Part shown: positions 35,634 through 47,411 of the stretch, in pieces | Layout of the letters: each line of letters begins with the position of its first letter | Position numbering within the stretch: the first letter of the stretch is position 1 | Position numbers and translations under genes: made by a program | Assembly: GCA_023213315.1 (NCBI GenBank) | Contig: JAKCPI010002958.1 | Coordinates: forward strand, 88,193-152,192 | Length of the DNA: 64,000 nt | Origin: Euborellia annulipes | Lineage: Eukaryota > Arthropoda > Insecta > Dermaptera > Anisolabididae | Direction of reading: 5' to 3' | The notes under the pieces: generated by a model | What the model was told of the DNA's origin: nothing | What the model saw: the letters and a program-made list of their open reading frames with translations, nothing else | Database searches by the model: none

Positions 35634-36561
35634 ATATATATACATTCCTAATGAAAATATAAAAATACTTACCTTAAATTCAAATCCTGTTAGTTCACAT
35701 CCTCGACAATCGAAAACAACAATGGATTTAAAGGATTCATTATTTTCAGCTTCATAGCTCTTGATAGTTTCTTCTAAAATTTCTGGAAAAAATAAGTACA
35801 ATGAAAAATATGTAAATATATATAAATTTATATATGACATTAAAAATGAACATACGAATAGTTACATGCCGAGTGCATAATTTGCAGGTGGCTTTATAAT
35901 TAACTTTAGACTTTCCATGGTCAATGCAACTATTAAGGTCTACAGATTGTACTTTTGCAAATTCATCTTGACAATTTGTACATTTAACCTATGAAAAATT
36001 AAAAGATAAATTATTTTATATGAATCTATTCCGGGAGCAAAGAGGAGCTTATAACCGTAAACTGTCAAATTGAAAAATAAAAAAAATCCAAGCTGGAATA
36101 AGCAACTTTTTGCTTGAACATAAGTGTTTTTAATTTATTTGTGGCATTCAAAATATGTATCACGAGATCTTTAATTATATTAGATTTTAGGAATTCCAAA
36201 ATTTGGAAAATTTAGTTCTACAACTATATCTACTGGCCGCGAGCTTCATCTTATTTAGTTCAATTACATATTTAATAATTTATCAAGAGAAATGTCATGT
36301 AAAAAAAAATTAAATACTTGTAAAGAAATTAACAAATAATATTAAAATGTCTAAAAGATAATTATTTTAAAATAAAATTGCATTTTACTTTCAAAAAATA
36401 ATGAACATCTTCTTTATTAATTTCCAATTTCGATACATTGGCCATCGACGCCGCTATTTCCAGATTTATTAGCTAAAAATAAGGAGGAAGATTATTTAAA
36501 TTTTGGTTATAAATTACATTCTAATTGTTCAAATAAAAATATTATTTCCTCTTACCACCAT
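34291..36561 (-). CDS. CZIB: CXXC zinc-binding protein, DUF866 family (CZIB / C1orf123-like), 157 aa
   Basis: This is a small soluble zinc protein conserved in eukaryotes; its biochemical role is poorly known and none is assigned here. Exons: 36556-36561 (only ATG GTG), 36389-36472, 35856-35988, 35673-35782 and 34291-34431; borders and phases agree. Two zinc CxxC pairs are at Cys33/36 (VKCTNC) and Cys65/68 (TCKLC). Family landmarks are YEAENNESFKSIVVFDCRG and, near the end, VFEDVDLSSSDWLDYDEKE. Length matches the usual ~160. The two-codon first exon is supported by a consensus donor and by the family start a few residues before LINLEIAASM; an alternative start at the internal Met12 is possible. 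It is divergent from the CAP-Gly gene 873 bp away. Confidence 0.92.
34529..34883. mobile_element. 355-bp MITE with caggggcgtatata ends, in CZIB intron 4
   Basis: The left end caggggcgtatataa is complementary to the right end ttatatacgcccctg. Poly-G and poly-C tracts sit just inside, and repeated gaaattttttc-like motifs fill the interior. Starts of the cagggg type are usual in hAT elements; the flanking bases share only gtat, so a target duplication is not proven. Related ends occur near 17684, 18080, 19550 and 33499. Confidence 0.65.
34975..35250 (+). repeat. Diverged copy of the agtactagtact dispersed repeat
   Basis: It shows the block order of 7990-8300: agtactagtactttttggcc, aaagctt, ttaaatataaaatttcaa, tcaattccttcat, CA/GACA-rich run, then cacttttttggactcagg. 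Several blocks have drifted. It is inside CZIB intron 4. Confidence 0.75.
35589..35642. repeat. (TA)n microsatellite in CZIB intron 4
   Basis: A near-pure TA repeat of about 54 bases, close to the splice donor of exon 4 (35672). Confidence 0.9.
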
Positions 36562-37434
36562 TATTCACTAATTATTAATATAAATATTGAAGAATTTCAA
36601 TTATTTCTTTAAGAAATCAATTTATTGATAGTTAGAAGCTTTAATCAAGCTTAAATGTAATATGATAAATAAAGTTTATTTAATTTTGATAAATTGTATG
36701 ATGTTTCAATTTACCAAATGTTTTGAAGAAATTAAATATCCAGTTACAAAGAAGTAGAGAAAAAGAGAGAAAACTTTGACCTAGTTGCAAAACTAGATTA
36801 TTTTTAAAGTCGATTTAAATTATTAATTTATTAATTATCAATATATATTTTATTATATATATTATTATTATTAAAATATAATAAAACGGTTTCGATCCTT
36901 CATTATTTATGTTCATTAAATTAAGTAAAATCATTTAGCGATTGTCACGCTACTAGTATGTAAATAATGCACTAAATGAAATTTCAATTTCAATTTTCTA
37001 AATTAGCTATGCTTAAATATTATTATTCCATGGTATATTCTGATCAGATTTTCTGACAATACTAAAACGTAATAAATTAATACAAACTTATTAATTTTCC
37101 AATTTTATTTTATTGACCCTGTAATAAATCTTAGAAAATTAAAATGTTTTCTTTATTACTTTTACATATTATAACAAAGAGTAGAATGTTAACCAAAACA
37201 TAAAAAGTTTCAATTTCAGATATTGATATTATTTGGCTTACAATACTCCCTTTTTTCATTTCTTAAATTTTTAAAACCAAATTAACTTAATTGAACAAAA
37301 CAAAACTAAAATGCATTCAAGTAAGACAAACAATTAAAATATTAAATTATTTTTAGATTATATTATTTTAATTCATTTGCAGATTATTTATTCTTAAAAA
37401 AATAATAACTAGTCATGGTAAGAGATTACTCTAA
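36562..37434. promoter_or_regulatory. Divergent intergenic region, CZIB / CAP-Gly gene
   Basis: The two start codons are 873 bp apart on opposite strands, so both promoters should lie here. A splice acceptor-like sequence (tttgcag at 37376-37382) suggests an upstream non-coding exon for the CAP-Gly gene. No unambiguous core promoter element is seen in this A/T-rich DNA. Confidence 0.45.
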
Positions 37435-40400
37435 ATGGACAATGAAGAAATTAAGAGATGTCAAAAATTGAAGACTTTGAAAGCTCTCCATCAAACAATT
37501 TTATCACTTCGTTTAGCATTGGACACATCTCAATGTCAATTACAATTACTTAAATCTAAATTAAAAAATAAAGAAAATTTATATGCAAAGAGGGATTTGA
37601 AAAATTTATTAATTGAAAATCATATTTTAAAATCAAAGTTTCTTAAAATTAATTTCCCAGAATTAAATGATATTAATTTTCAATCGATGGCTGAATTAAA
37701 TTTAAATCATGAAGATGGAAAATATAATGAATTAACTGAATTGGAAAAAAATGAATCAAATGATAAAAATCAACATAAAGAAACTCCAGTTAGATCTATT
37801 TCATGTGACTATCCGGAGACCAAAGATAAACTCGCTATAAATGTTAGATCATTTTCTGAAGATGCTAATATCACCATAAAAGAGCCTAATCAATCATCTA
37901 CATCTAAAGAAAAAATTAATGGAGATTCAGATAATGAATCTGAAGAATTAAATGATATTGAATTAATTTTTACTACAGAGGAAACAAAAGAATTGGGCGT
38001 TTTACAAGAAGATCTTGTCTCAATATCAGAAGGCGAACCTTGGCAACCAAATAGTGATCAAGTTGTTTTAAAATTTACTGATGAAAATGAATTAAAAAAG
38101 CCAAGTAATCTGAATCTTAATAAAGTATCAACTCATTCTGTTCTTGTAGAAACGGATATTTCAAAATGTGGAGTGATTGAGAATGATAATCCGGAAAATA
38201 CCGTACAAAAAACAACACTTCCCAAGTCATTATTATTTAACCAATCGAAAGATCCAAATAAAATTCCAATTTCGTCTTCATTAAAAAGAGTTTTGAAATT
38301 TTCAACCAACGTATTTCAAACTCACAAAAATTACGGTTCAGTAAAATCGTCAGTGAGGCCTATATTAATTCAAAGAAATTCGTATAAAAAAGAATCAGAA
38401 GCTCAAACTGACATAACAGCTCTTCCAGCCCATTGGCGTTCTGAAAGTTATTTGGCTCATAAAGTCGCATATAATTTTACTACTTTGCCGTCGAAATTTA
38501 CTCTACCTCTTAATCAAACCTCTCAAAATAAATACTCTCTTAGACTCTCGGATAAAACTCAAGAGGCAAGAAGAACTCTTCTCTCAGATATAAATTTTAC
38601 AAGTATGGTACCTGAATTATCGAGAAGTGCTGATCATCTCTGTCAAAAAACAATCAATAATGGAAATTGTCAAGCATACGAAGACCAAAACAAACATTCT
38701 TATTTAAAGGATGTAGAAATGCAAGAAAATCTGATTTCACCGAATTTTAGAAAAACCAAAGATAATTTATTATCCTGTGATTGTCGTAAATCCATATGGG
38801 ACCAAAATCATCAAGTCTATAGAGGTTCGCTTTCATCACTAAGATCTACTACTTCTGATTTTAACGAACACAAAAAACGTTTCTGGAAAACATCCCCTGA
38901 AATGAGTCGAAGTATTTCTATGACTACGCCCTCTAATTGGAGATCAGTACCATCTTCTCCTATTTGCAATCATAGATCAAAAGATGTAATTTATTTTCCT
39001 TGCAATTGGACAAATATTACAGAATCCAACCAAAATATTCCATCATATGGATCTAAGAATAAATTTAAAGCAAAATATAAAGTCACATTTCAAGGTGGTT
39101 GTGTTATTTATTCACACAATGGCAAAATTAAATGAACACAAAAAACATTTTCAGGGGAGAGGGGATTTTAACAGGTATTTTTATTTTTATTTCAAAATTA
39201 ATTGATATCTCTTTATCTTTACACTCCCATTGTTTTTTGAGATATAATATTTTTATTATTAAAATTAAATATACAAATTAAACACTAGGTTATTTGTTAT
39301 ATTAATTAAAAAATTAACACTTGATACGTATTTTGACAATTCCTTGTCATCATCAGAAGTGATTACATTCTAATTCTGATGATGACAAGGAATTGTCGAA
39401 ATACGTATCAAGTGTTAATTTTTTTAATTAATATAACAAATAACATAAAATGCTCTCAAATTCTTCAAATTTCATTTCTCCTAAAAATTTATTTTTCCAA
39501 TACCTAAATTTTATTTTATTCCCTCAATAAAATTTTGTTCTATATCTAAAAAAATTCATCTTTAACAAAAAAAAATCAGTTTTTTGTGTTCTAATTTTAC
39601 CTGTGTGTTTTTTTTTTACTTCTAATTTTATCTTTGTTATAAATTAATTTTGTTATTTTTCTCAAGATGTCGGAATGGAAAAGCCAGCTCATCCGGGGAT
39701 GTCTTGTCCAGATTTAAGAATAGAGCATGATGCTGATAGTGGAGATTCTACTGATTCTCTTATCGACGAAGCTGAGGAATATTTAAGAAGATCTATTGAT
39801 TCAATTTTGACTGGAGAAGATTGTTCAAAAACTCTTAAAAAACGCCAGATGAGACGATATTCGGAACCTGATCTTATTCGAAGTAATTTTTTAAAATTTT
39901 TATATTAAAATTATTTAAAATGTTAAAAATATTGTTTGTTTTCATTAGACTCTGGACCTCCATTCAATGCCCAGCCCTTTTTGCCAAAACGTTCGGACGA
40001 TTTAAAACTCAACTACTTTGTTAAAGTAATTACAATAGATGGAAGAGTTGTTGTTGGAAGAGTTCGCTTTATTGGATATACTCAAAATGAAATAGATACA
40101 CAAATTGGAATTGAATTGTCTCAACCATTTGGAGATAGTGATGGTACCTTTCTAAGCAAAAGATACTTTAGATGGTAAGGAATAAAATCTTAATTTATTA
40201 TAATATAGAGTGATCTCTCAAATTTTTTTCATTTTCAATAATAAGAGGATTATTATTATACTTTTGATTGATTTTAGAGGTATTAAGGATGTAATACAAG
40301 TTATCACGGAAATGATGAAAACAAATTGTAAACGGACACCCGTTTAGAATTTAACTTCAAAACTATGAAAATTCATATAAATTTATTCAGACAAAACTAC

Positions 40401-41306
40401 AGAGGTGATTGTAGTGTCAATTTTTAGGGAAACTCGCTTAGTTCGCTAGTGCCGAATCGAACTGTCACGAGCTCTAGCGGCAGTTGCGTTAAAGATGGCT
40501 GCCTTCACTGGACTCGATCGTGCTAGCTTTCTGTTTTGGTTTGAAGAATCACACTTATATAAATTTATTCAAAGAAGCTATAGAGCTGGTTTTAGTATTG
40601 TTTAAAGGGAAACACATCAAGTTTTGTTTTTGTTTTTTTTATCTCAAACTAAAGATGTTCTATGTGGCTTCCGTGGGCTTCCTTCACACCCCCATCGGTA
40701 GTCAATTTCTTCCAAAACTCTTGATTTTGAGGTAAAAAAAACTTGGATGTGTTTCCCTTTAAACAATACTAAAACCAGCTCTATAGCTTCTTTGAATAAA
40801 TTTATATGACTGTGATTCTTCAAACCAAAACAGAAAGCTAGCGCGTTCGGGTCCACTGAAGGCCATCTTTAACGCAACTGCCGCTAGAGCTCGTGATAGT
40901 GCGATTCGGCACTAGCGAACTACGCGAATCAAGTGTTTCTCTACAAATTGACACTACAATCACCTTTGTAGGTTCTCAGAATAGATTTATATGAATTTTC
41001 AAAGTTGTAAAGTCATTTTTGAAACACCCTGTATACTCAGGGGTATGTGTTCAGGGGTATAATGGATGATGCAGTACAGACAGGGGTTTTAATTAAAATT
41101 GCAGAAATAACATAAATAACATTTTTTAATAAATTCAAGATTATCAAACATTTATAATAAGATCAGAGGCGATCAGAAAGTGCTAATCTGGGATAAAAAC
41201 TAATATTATATATTATATCTTTTAATATATTACTTTATTTTTTAGTAATCCCGATCATGCTATATTTGTGCCATTCAAGAAAGTTATCATGGCTTGGAGC
41301 TATTAA
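37435..41306 (+). CDS. CAP-Gly domain protein, 720 aa, unidentified subfamily
   Basis: CAP-Gly domains bind C-terminal EEY/F peptides of tubulin and EB1, so a microtubule or centrosome role is likely. Exons: 37435-39094, 39667-39882, 39949-40174 and 41246-41306; lengths sum to 721 codons with the stop. The N-terminus (about 8-70) is heptad-like and leucine-rich, probably coiled coil. Residues 70-620 are Ser/Asn/Lys-rich and look disordered. The CAP-Gly domain is at about 643-718: KVITIDGRVVVGRVRFIG, QIGIELSQPFGDSDGTF, KRYFRCNPDHAIFVPFKKV. The usual GKNDG loop reads GDSDG. The exon 1 donor (CAAG/GTGGTT) is the weakest call; without it the frame would end at 39135 after 566 codons. The start is the first in-frame Met; the ATG at 37416 stops early. 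I do not recognise the family. Confidence 0.8.
39256..39440. mobile_element. Hairpin element with hammerhead-like core, in CAP-Gly intron 1
   Basis: The arms ttaacacttgatacgtatt and aatacgtatcaagtgttaa are perfectly complementary and extend outwards into A/T sequence. The core on the plus strand: ctgatga 39376-39382, one extra t, stem gacaa/ttgtc (39384-39388, 39393-39397), gaaa, then self-complementary atacgtat and c at 39409. The left arm carries the opposite-strand version with gaaa changed to aaaa. It shares its left flank (ttaaatatacaaattaaac) with 46868-47040. Confidence 0.65.
40338..41032. mobile_element. Foldback MITE, ~700 bp, in CAP-Gly intron 3
   Basis: Two arms of about 300 bases are complementary, for example ctctagcggcagttgcgtta (40474-40493) against its complement at 40869-40888, and ctatagagctggttttagta against 40769-40788. 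The centre is near 40685. The outer right end reads aaacaccctgta. Long frames on both strands of the arms are shadows of the inverted repeat, not genes. Confidence 0.8.
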
Positions 41307-41690
41307 CAGATTAAAACATAAATATCTACGTCTCTATATGTAGATTAGTAATAAGAAAATTCTTAAAAGTATTTAAACCTATGTGTGAAAGTAAACAAAA
41401 AAAAATTGAAAAAATATGTATTTCATTATATTTATGTTAAGGTGACCAGACGTTAAGCTTTTTAACAGTTTATCCCGTGGCGTTAAAAAAAAATCCAAAG
41501 TTTTGGAAATGATTTAAAACTGAAATTCATCAAATATCACTTTTTCATGGCATGATATTTTAAACAACGACAGTAATCTTATAAAAAAAATATTCACTCA
41601 AATGAGAATGTGAAAGAATCGAGTTTTTAAAGGTTTAATATATATATATTTGTAAAATAGATTTAAAATATGTTGAAATTTAAAAGAATA

Positions 41691-41854
41691 TTGGGTTGAA
41701 TGGAAAGTAATTTCGTTTTTTCCCAACAAAGGACTTGCTATATCAGCTGTGGAAATATATAATAATTATGCGGCGTAAGTGTGAAGTTAGCTGTGAAAAA
41801 ATACAATAAGTCCTTTGTTGGGAAAAAAACGAAATTTCTATCCGAACAACCCAA
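41691..41854. mobile_element. 164-bp mariner-type MITE
   Basis: The ends ttgggttgaatggaaagtaa and the complement of the right end, ttgggttgttcggatagaaa, match. They continue into atttcgttttttcccaacaaaggact on both arms. TA flanks both sides (41689-41690, 41855-41856). The terminal sequence resembles classical mariner TIRs. There is no transposase. Confidence 0.8.
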
Positions 41855-42499
41855 TATAATGCAATACGAAAATATCCCATTTTTGCGTTCTTTGATAAGA
41901 ATATTTTGTTTCAACAAGACAGCCAGCCATCCCCCTCGTTAATGATGTCTCTCTATCATTGTTAATCTGGTCACCTTAATAATTTATGTTCATTTAGGAA
42001 AATAGGCAAATGAAGCAGCACATACAATTCATTAAATATTAAATATCTAAATTTATCTCTAAGGGGAAATATTTGATTATATTTTTTTCTAAATTCTAAT
42101 TTAATCAAATATTATATTTTATTTTAAAATATTATAAATGTTATTAAAATAGAAAATAATATCTTTAGAGATAAAACTGTTAGCTAAAAGTTATAGACAT
42201 GAGATATTATTCCATTTTCTTAATAAATTTGGGGGCCAATTAATCAAAACAAATTTAAATATATGATAATTTTAATAATTCTGACAAATTCTTTTAGACA
42301 AATTTTTTTTAATGGGCTTTTTTATTGAAACTTAACTAATTTGTATTCGAATATACAAATAAGGAAATACTACTTATACCCACCCACACATACACGTACA
42401 GTATATATATTACTGTGTATATATATGCATATTGGATAATTAAATGATTAATTATTATCTAGAAAATTAGACAATTTAATAAAAAATGTTGTATGTATA

Positions 42500-43640
42500 A
42501 CTGTCAAAGGATAATTAATATAGGAGAGAGAAGGGCAAATTCGGACACATCTTTGTATGTATGTTTTTATTTAATACAGAAATGGGATTTTCACAAATAC
42601 CATCTGTTCTTAATATATTTGTCTACAAGGCTGCCAAATAAATTTATAAATTAAAATTAACATTTATACTTTTTATGAAATAAATATTTAAAAAAGGTAG
42701 CATTTGTCCGAACCTGTTCCATGTAAGGACATTTCCGAACAACACATGTGATATAATTTTAGGGTAAAATTAATGAATTTTAAAGCAAACTTAAGAAACT
42801 CAGGTTTATTTGCTCTTCCTTTGATGGTGACTTGTTTTGACGATTTACTTTCGTGTTATGGTAAAATCATCATTGACAGAGAAACAAACCCTTATGTATT
42901 TATTAAAGCTTTTGTGGTTTGAATTATTATTATTAGGAAAATTTTTAATTATAGACCATAATTATTTATTAAAAATATAAATACTGTACAATGTTTCTCA
43001 CATTATGTATTAATTATTTATTAAAAATATATAAATACTGTTTTTCCGACTTATTGTTTTCAAGTACTGTGCTGACGTCGTTGCATATAAAATGGACCTA
43101 ACGGTCCCTTAGGGGTTAGTTCACTTGAGTCCGAGCAAGTGCACAGTACTTGAAAACGACTGCAGAATAAGTAATAAAAAAGTTGTACAGTATTTATATA
43201 TTTTTAATAAATAATTAATACAAAATGTGGTCTATAATTAAAAACTCCCATAATAATAATAATACAAACCACAAAAGCTTTAATAAAAACAAACTAACCC
43301 TTGACTGCCCCGGCTATTTGTCCGAATATGCCCAGCATGAAACATTTCTGTGTAAAAATATTAATAATTATTTTCTGAATCGTAGATGCCGTCAAATCAC
43401 TATGCAAATATATGTTGTCCTAGCATTTGATTATCTATGTATAACTTCCAAACACCTTAGTTAAATAATAGAGGGCTTATGTGACGAACCTCAGAAACAA
43501 AAGCGAAATTTCGAAAAACACAAATTTTTTTGAAACACTAAAACTTCGGGACGAGATGTATTTTGCCATTAACTATCTCATGTATGCTCCGCAACCAACG
43601 AATATATCGTTTAGACCAGCCATGTTCAACCGGAAATCAC
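42500..43640. repeat. Inverted repeat around 43110 in a gene-free stretch
   Basis: Arms at about 42890-43060 and 43150-43300 are complementary (aaagcttttgtggttt against aaaccacaaaagcttt; tacagtatttatat against its complement; ttcaagtactgtgc against gcacagtacttgaa). The GC-richer centre contains ggacctaacggtccctta. It is probably a non-autonomous element. No gene is present. Confidence 0.6.
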
Positions 43641-43702
43641 ACAACTTTCTCTTAATATACGTATTCGAAAGTTGTGTAATGTGCTGAAGCACCAGATTTT
43701 TT
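43637..43702. repeat. Diverged copy of the foldback hairpin module
   Basis: The segment reads tcacacaactttctcttaat ... cgaaagttgtgtaatgtgct ... accagatttttt, the same order as the hairpins at 10419-10503 and 12898-12993, with a drifted loop and one shortened outer arm. Confidence 0.6.
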
Positions 43703-43887
43703 AGTTTTCTCTAATTCAGCTTTAACGATTTTGTTTGTATGAAATCAATTAAATCTTAGATGCTCTTTATTATTTATTATTACTATTAAAAAAAGTACAA
43801 TTTGACTGCAATATAAAGTAGACGCATTCAAATAAGTCTTTTTAAGGTATTATATTTAAAATGTATCAATACTAACCCTTATCCGTC

Positions 43888-43892
43888 CTTAA

Positions 43893-43933
<41 letters not shown>
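43888..43933. repeat. (TA)n microsatellite
   Basis: About 46 bases of almost pure TA repeat in intergenic DNA. Confidence 0.9.
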
Positions 43934-43937
<4 letters not shown>

Positions 43938-44060
43938 TAATATTAAACAATGGCGCAGTTCTGATTATTTAAATTCGTTTTTTAAAGAGGTATGGTGAGG
44001 ACACAAATAAACCTTGTTAAAAATGGTATTTTCAAATCCACAAAAAATGATATAAAAAGA

Positions 44061-44230
44061 ACTAATACCTGCTAAGGGTAAATTTATTCAACCTTTTGGC
44101 CAAGCCATTATCAGAGCACTAAAAGAAAAAATATATGATATATATATATACAGAAAATAATTATTTTTAGTGCTCTGATAATGGCTTTGCCGTAAGGTTG
44201 AATAAATTTATGCCTTAGCATGTATTAGTT
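44061..44230. mobile_element. Hairpin element with decayed hammerhead-like cores on both arms
   Basis: The arms actaatacctgctaagg and ccttagcatgtattagt are complementary apart from one base, and taaatttattcaacc pairs with its complement. Both arms carry ctgataatggc ... gcc, but gaaa has become aaaa on one strand and gtaa on the other, so neither could be an active ribozyme. Confidence 0.55.
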
Positions 44231-45427
44231 ATTTTTATTAATTATTATTTATATTAAGGTGCGCGTCTTAAAAAACCGTTAAACGCCGAATGAGAAGCTG
44301 GTTACTCTCAGCTAATTAATTATAAAAAATAGTTAATTTTCTTTTTCTGTTTTTCAATAAATAAATATAAGCATCTATGTAAAAGCTAAAGGGGCCGCAG
44401 ACCGCGGGTTGAACATGCCTGGTTTAGAATCGAATGTGCCCCACTCTGCCCACAATGTAAATTATGTATATTTTAATTTAAAGAAACATTTTTATATTTC
44501 CATTAAATTTTGATATGAAATGTGATTCACTCCAAACAACAAAATTAAATAATACACCATGCATGAATTTCAAGTTATTGAGCTTTAGTTTTATAAATTT
44601 AGGAAGATTATCGATCATAAAATTTCCATTGAGTTAATATGTTTGGTGTGCTCTGCAAAAATGTGCAATAAATTGAACGAAAAGTTTCATTTTTAAAAAA
44701 CCACAAACTTATTAAAATTTTTTTTAATTTATATAATTTCTAAATTTAAAATTAATAAGAAATAGTTCAAAAAAATATAGATAGATAATTATAGGCCCTC
44801 AAATTTAATATACAGTATATGTTTAAATAAAAATTTTTCTTTTCGGTTTAAACATAAATTTGTATTTAATATCAACAACTCTAAAAGCTTTAATTCTCAG
44901 TATACGTATAAATTTGAGATAATTTACCAAAATTTCAAAAATAATAGAGCAGTTTGTTTGAGACATACTCAATTTTTGTTCATCATAAATATTCATTACA
45001 TTGTTTTAATAACAGTGAAGAAATTAAAAACTCGTCTTCATTTTTTAACATTTGTTAGCCTATATCTCAAAACCAGTACCGTATAAACTTCCTCGGTGAC
45101 TAGGACCCTCGTGAGATTTCTACCCTCATATGTAGAGAATATTCAATCACTTTTACAGTGATCGTTTTTAATTTGTTTAACAAACGGTTCCCTGCTATAT
45201 TTCTTTTAAAATATTAAATTCAAGAAATTGAAAAAAGTATTATATTATATATATACTGTATTTATTTAAATTAAAATAATTTAATTATTTTAAAACAGTC
45301 TGCTGATTTTCATTTGATTCTGTTTTTTTTTCTTTCATACTCGAATTATCGGATCTTTGGTTGCTTTACCATTTTTTCACAATCAGTACTGGATTCTAAT
45401 CTTTTAAAGACAAATCCAGCCGCTTAT
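44231..45427. other. Gene-free AT-rich stretch
   Basis: I see no coding exon, structured RNA or terminal-repeat element here. A short GC-richer patch at 44385-44460 (cagaccgcgggttgaacatgc) may be an old repeat fragment. Confidence 0.45.
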
Positions 45428-45996
45428 CAGGTCTATTCTTTAAAAACCGACGTTAAAATTTAATATCATAAATTGGGTGTTAAAAAGTAAGTAATAACAT
45501 CAGCGATAAAAAATGCTATTCTTTAAACCAAGTTTTAGCAGCGACGTTAACATTTTAATTTTTAGCACCAGGTGTTAACGATCCACATGAAGATAGCTGT
45601 TTTCTGCTTGTTCGTCTTTTTACACCCCTCGATAACCTCGCGCATGCGCATTTACTAACTTGATTTGTTATTTTCCATTTAGTAGGCCTATCTGACACAC
45701 CAGCGTTAAAAAATGCTATCCTCTAAACAAAGTTTTAACAGTGACGTTAACATGTTGCTTTTACCTCAAAGCTGTCAAAATCATAACCTTACTTGTTAGG
45801 TTAAAGACGCCATTTTTATGCATTAAATACGGCGTTAAAATATTAAAGGCACGCCCTAGACATGACACTATTTACAAAATGTTAACGCTTTGGCGTAAAA
45901 ATTTTTGCTTACAGAATATTGAGGCAAGGTGTTAAAATGAATTAACGCTTATTTCAGATGTTAAAAATTAACGTTTTTGCTTAGAGAATAGACCTG
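45428..45996. mobile_element. Non-autonomous TIR element with caggtctattct ends
   Basis: The left end caggtctattctttaaaaac pairs with the right end gcttagagaatagacctg. Inside, blocks of the type gttaac, gacgttaac and aatgctat(t/c)ct recur, suggesting internal duplication of subterminal motifs. No clear target duplication or transposase is present. Confidence 0.6.
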
Positions 45997-46191
45997 TATG
46001 AAAGGGAATAAACGATGCGTATGCTGTTTCAATATAAATGCGGGTCGCCTAGAAGTTGTCCGATTCAGCAGAATTTTTTTTCTTTCCTAGGTTGCTTACG
46101 TAATATTTGAATTGCTTAGTGTGTAGAAAAGCAAAATTTTAACTTCCGGAAAATTAGCTATCTAAGGGCCTTCCTAATATATTTATTTTAA

Positions 46192-46364
46192 TAATACAAA
46201 AAATGTTTCTCCCTACGATAAATTACCTTTCTGACTCTATTTACACATAGCCATCTAACTTACCAGTCTTTACTTGTCAAAGTAAATTCATTACCTGATG
46301 ACGGCTGCAGAAATAGTTGCCGAAACCCTGTAATTTATCGTAGTTAGTAACAGTTTTTTGTATT
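46192..46364. mobile_element. Hairpin element with hammerhead-like core
   Basis: Arms aatacaaaaaatg and ctacgataaatta at the left pair with taatttatcgtag and ttttttgtatt at the right. Core: ctgatga 46295-46301, one extra c, stem ggc/gcc (46303-46305, 46319-46321) and gaaac 46322-46326. The bases after gaaac (cctg) do not give the usual gtc, so cleavage is doubtful. Confidence 0.6.
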
Positions 46365-46867
46365 ATTAAATACTAATTAAAATAAACCACGATTAATGCC
46401 AAAATGTCTTTTATTTCTAATTTTAAAAAAATGTTATATTATTGTTTTTATATTGTTTATTCTAGTCAAATATTTTATATTTTTTTTTTTTTCATAAATA
46501 AATATAATTCATTACACATTAAAAAAGAAATGAACATGTATTTGTATCAAATTTTTCTATTATTTAAATAAAAGTACATTATATGCCACAGATACATGTA
46601 AAAAAAATTTATTTTACCACCTGGCTTCTTCCTTTTGTATATATATTTTTCCGGTCCTATTTTTTTTTATCTCCTAAACTTAAGATTTTCCCTCCTCCTA
46701 AAATTCATTTGGGTTAATAATTATTATTTTATATAAACAATGTTTAGCTCACTTATAAATTCTCAAATAGAATTGTGATGTGCCAAATGAACAATTAATT
46801 GTACCAACAGGTAAATCGCTAAGATTTTGGCAGTAAATAAAATTCGAATTGGTGAGTTTTATAATCC

Positions 46868-47040
46868 GTGTAAATTAAAGTTAAATATACAAATTAAACA
46901 CTAGGTTATTTGTTTCATAGGATTTATTAATTAGAAATTAACACATTGTCGAAATACGTATTATGTCTTAATTTTTAATTAATAAACGCTTTGAAACAAA
47001 TAACCTAGTATTTAATTTGTATATTTAACTTTAATTAACA
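46868..47040. mobile_element. Hairpin element related to 39256-39440
   Basis: Long arms (ttaaatatacaaattaaac, then actaggttatttgttt) pair with the right side at about 46990-47036. The centre keeps ttgtcgaaatacgtatta but has lost ctgatga, so it is a solo or deleted relative of the element in the CAP-Gly intron. Confidence 0.6.
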
Positions 47041-47411
47041 GCAATCCTTCATCAGCGGCTGGAAAACATAACAATATGAGTTACAGCAAAACATTTATTA
47101 CAAAATGTAGTCTAAAATTAAAAACTCGCATAACAATATGAGATATTTATATCTTGTTAAAAAAAAAAAATATTTTTTCTAAAATAAAAAAAAAAAAAAT
47201 GGAGATTTTTTAAAATATTTTTAAATTAAACAAGATAGTTAAAAAAAAAGTGGGATTTGCGATCACATCAGACCTTTATATAAAAGAAATGCACTTAACG
47301 AACACATGTTAAAACAGTTCAAATTGCATTGCCATCCATTTGACTTAAGAATGTCCAAACATATGACCAAACTCTATGATCAATCAAAGATTCATATTTA
47401 TTTAAGTAATA

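Noticed and set aside
40520..40856. Two similar open frames on opposite strands in the CAP-Gly intron
   Set aside because: They are the two arms of one foldback MITE read from each side.
43888..43933. CRISPR-like or regulatory repeat
   Set aside because: It is a plain (TA)n microsatellite; no spacer-repeat structure exists anywhere in the window.
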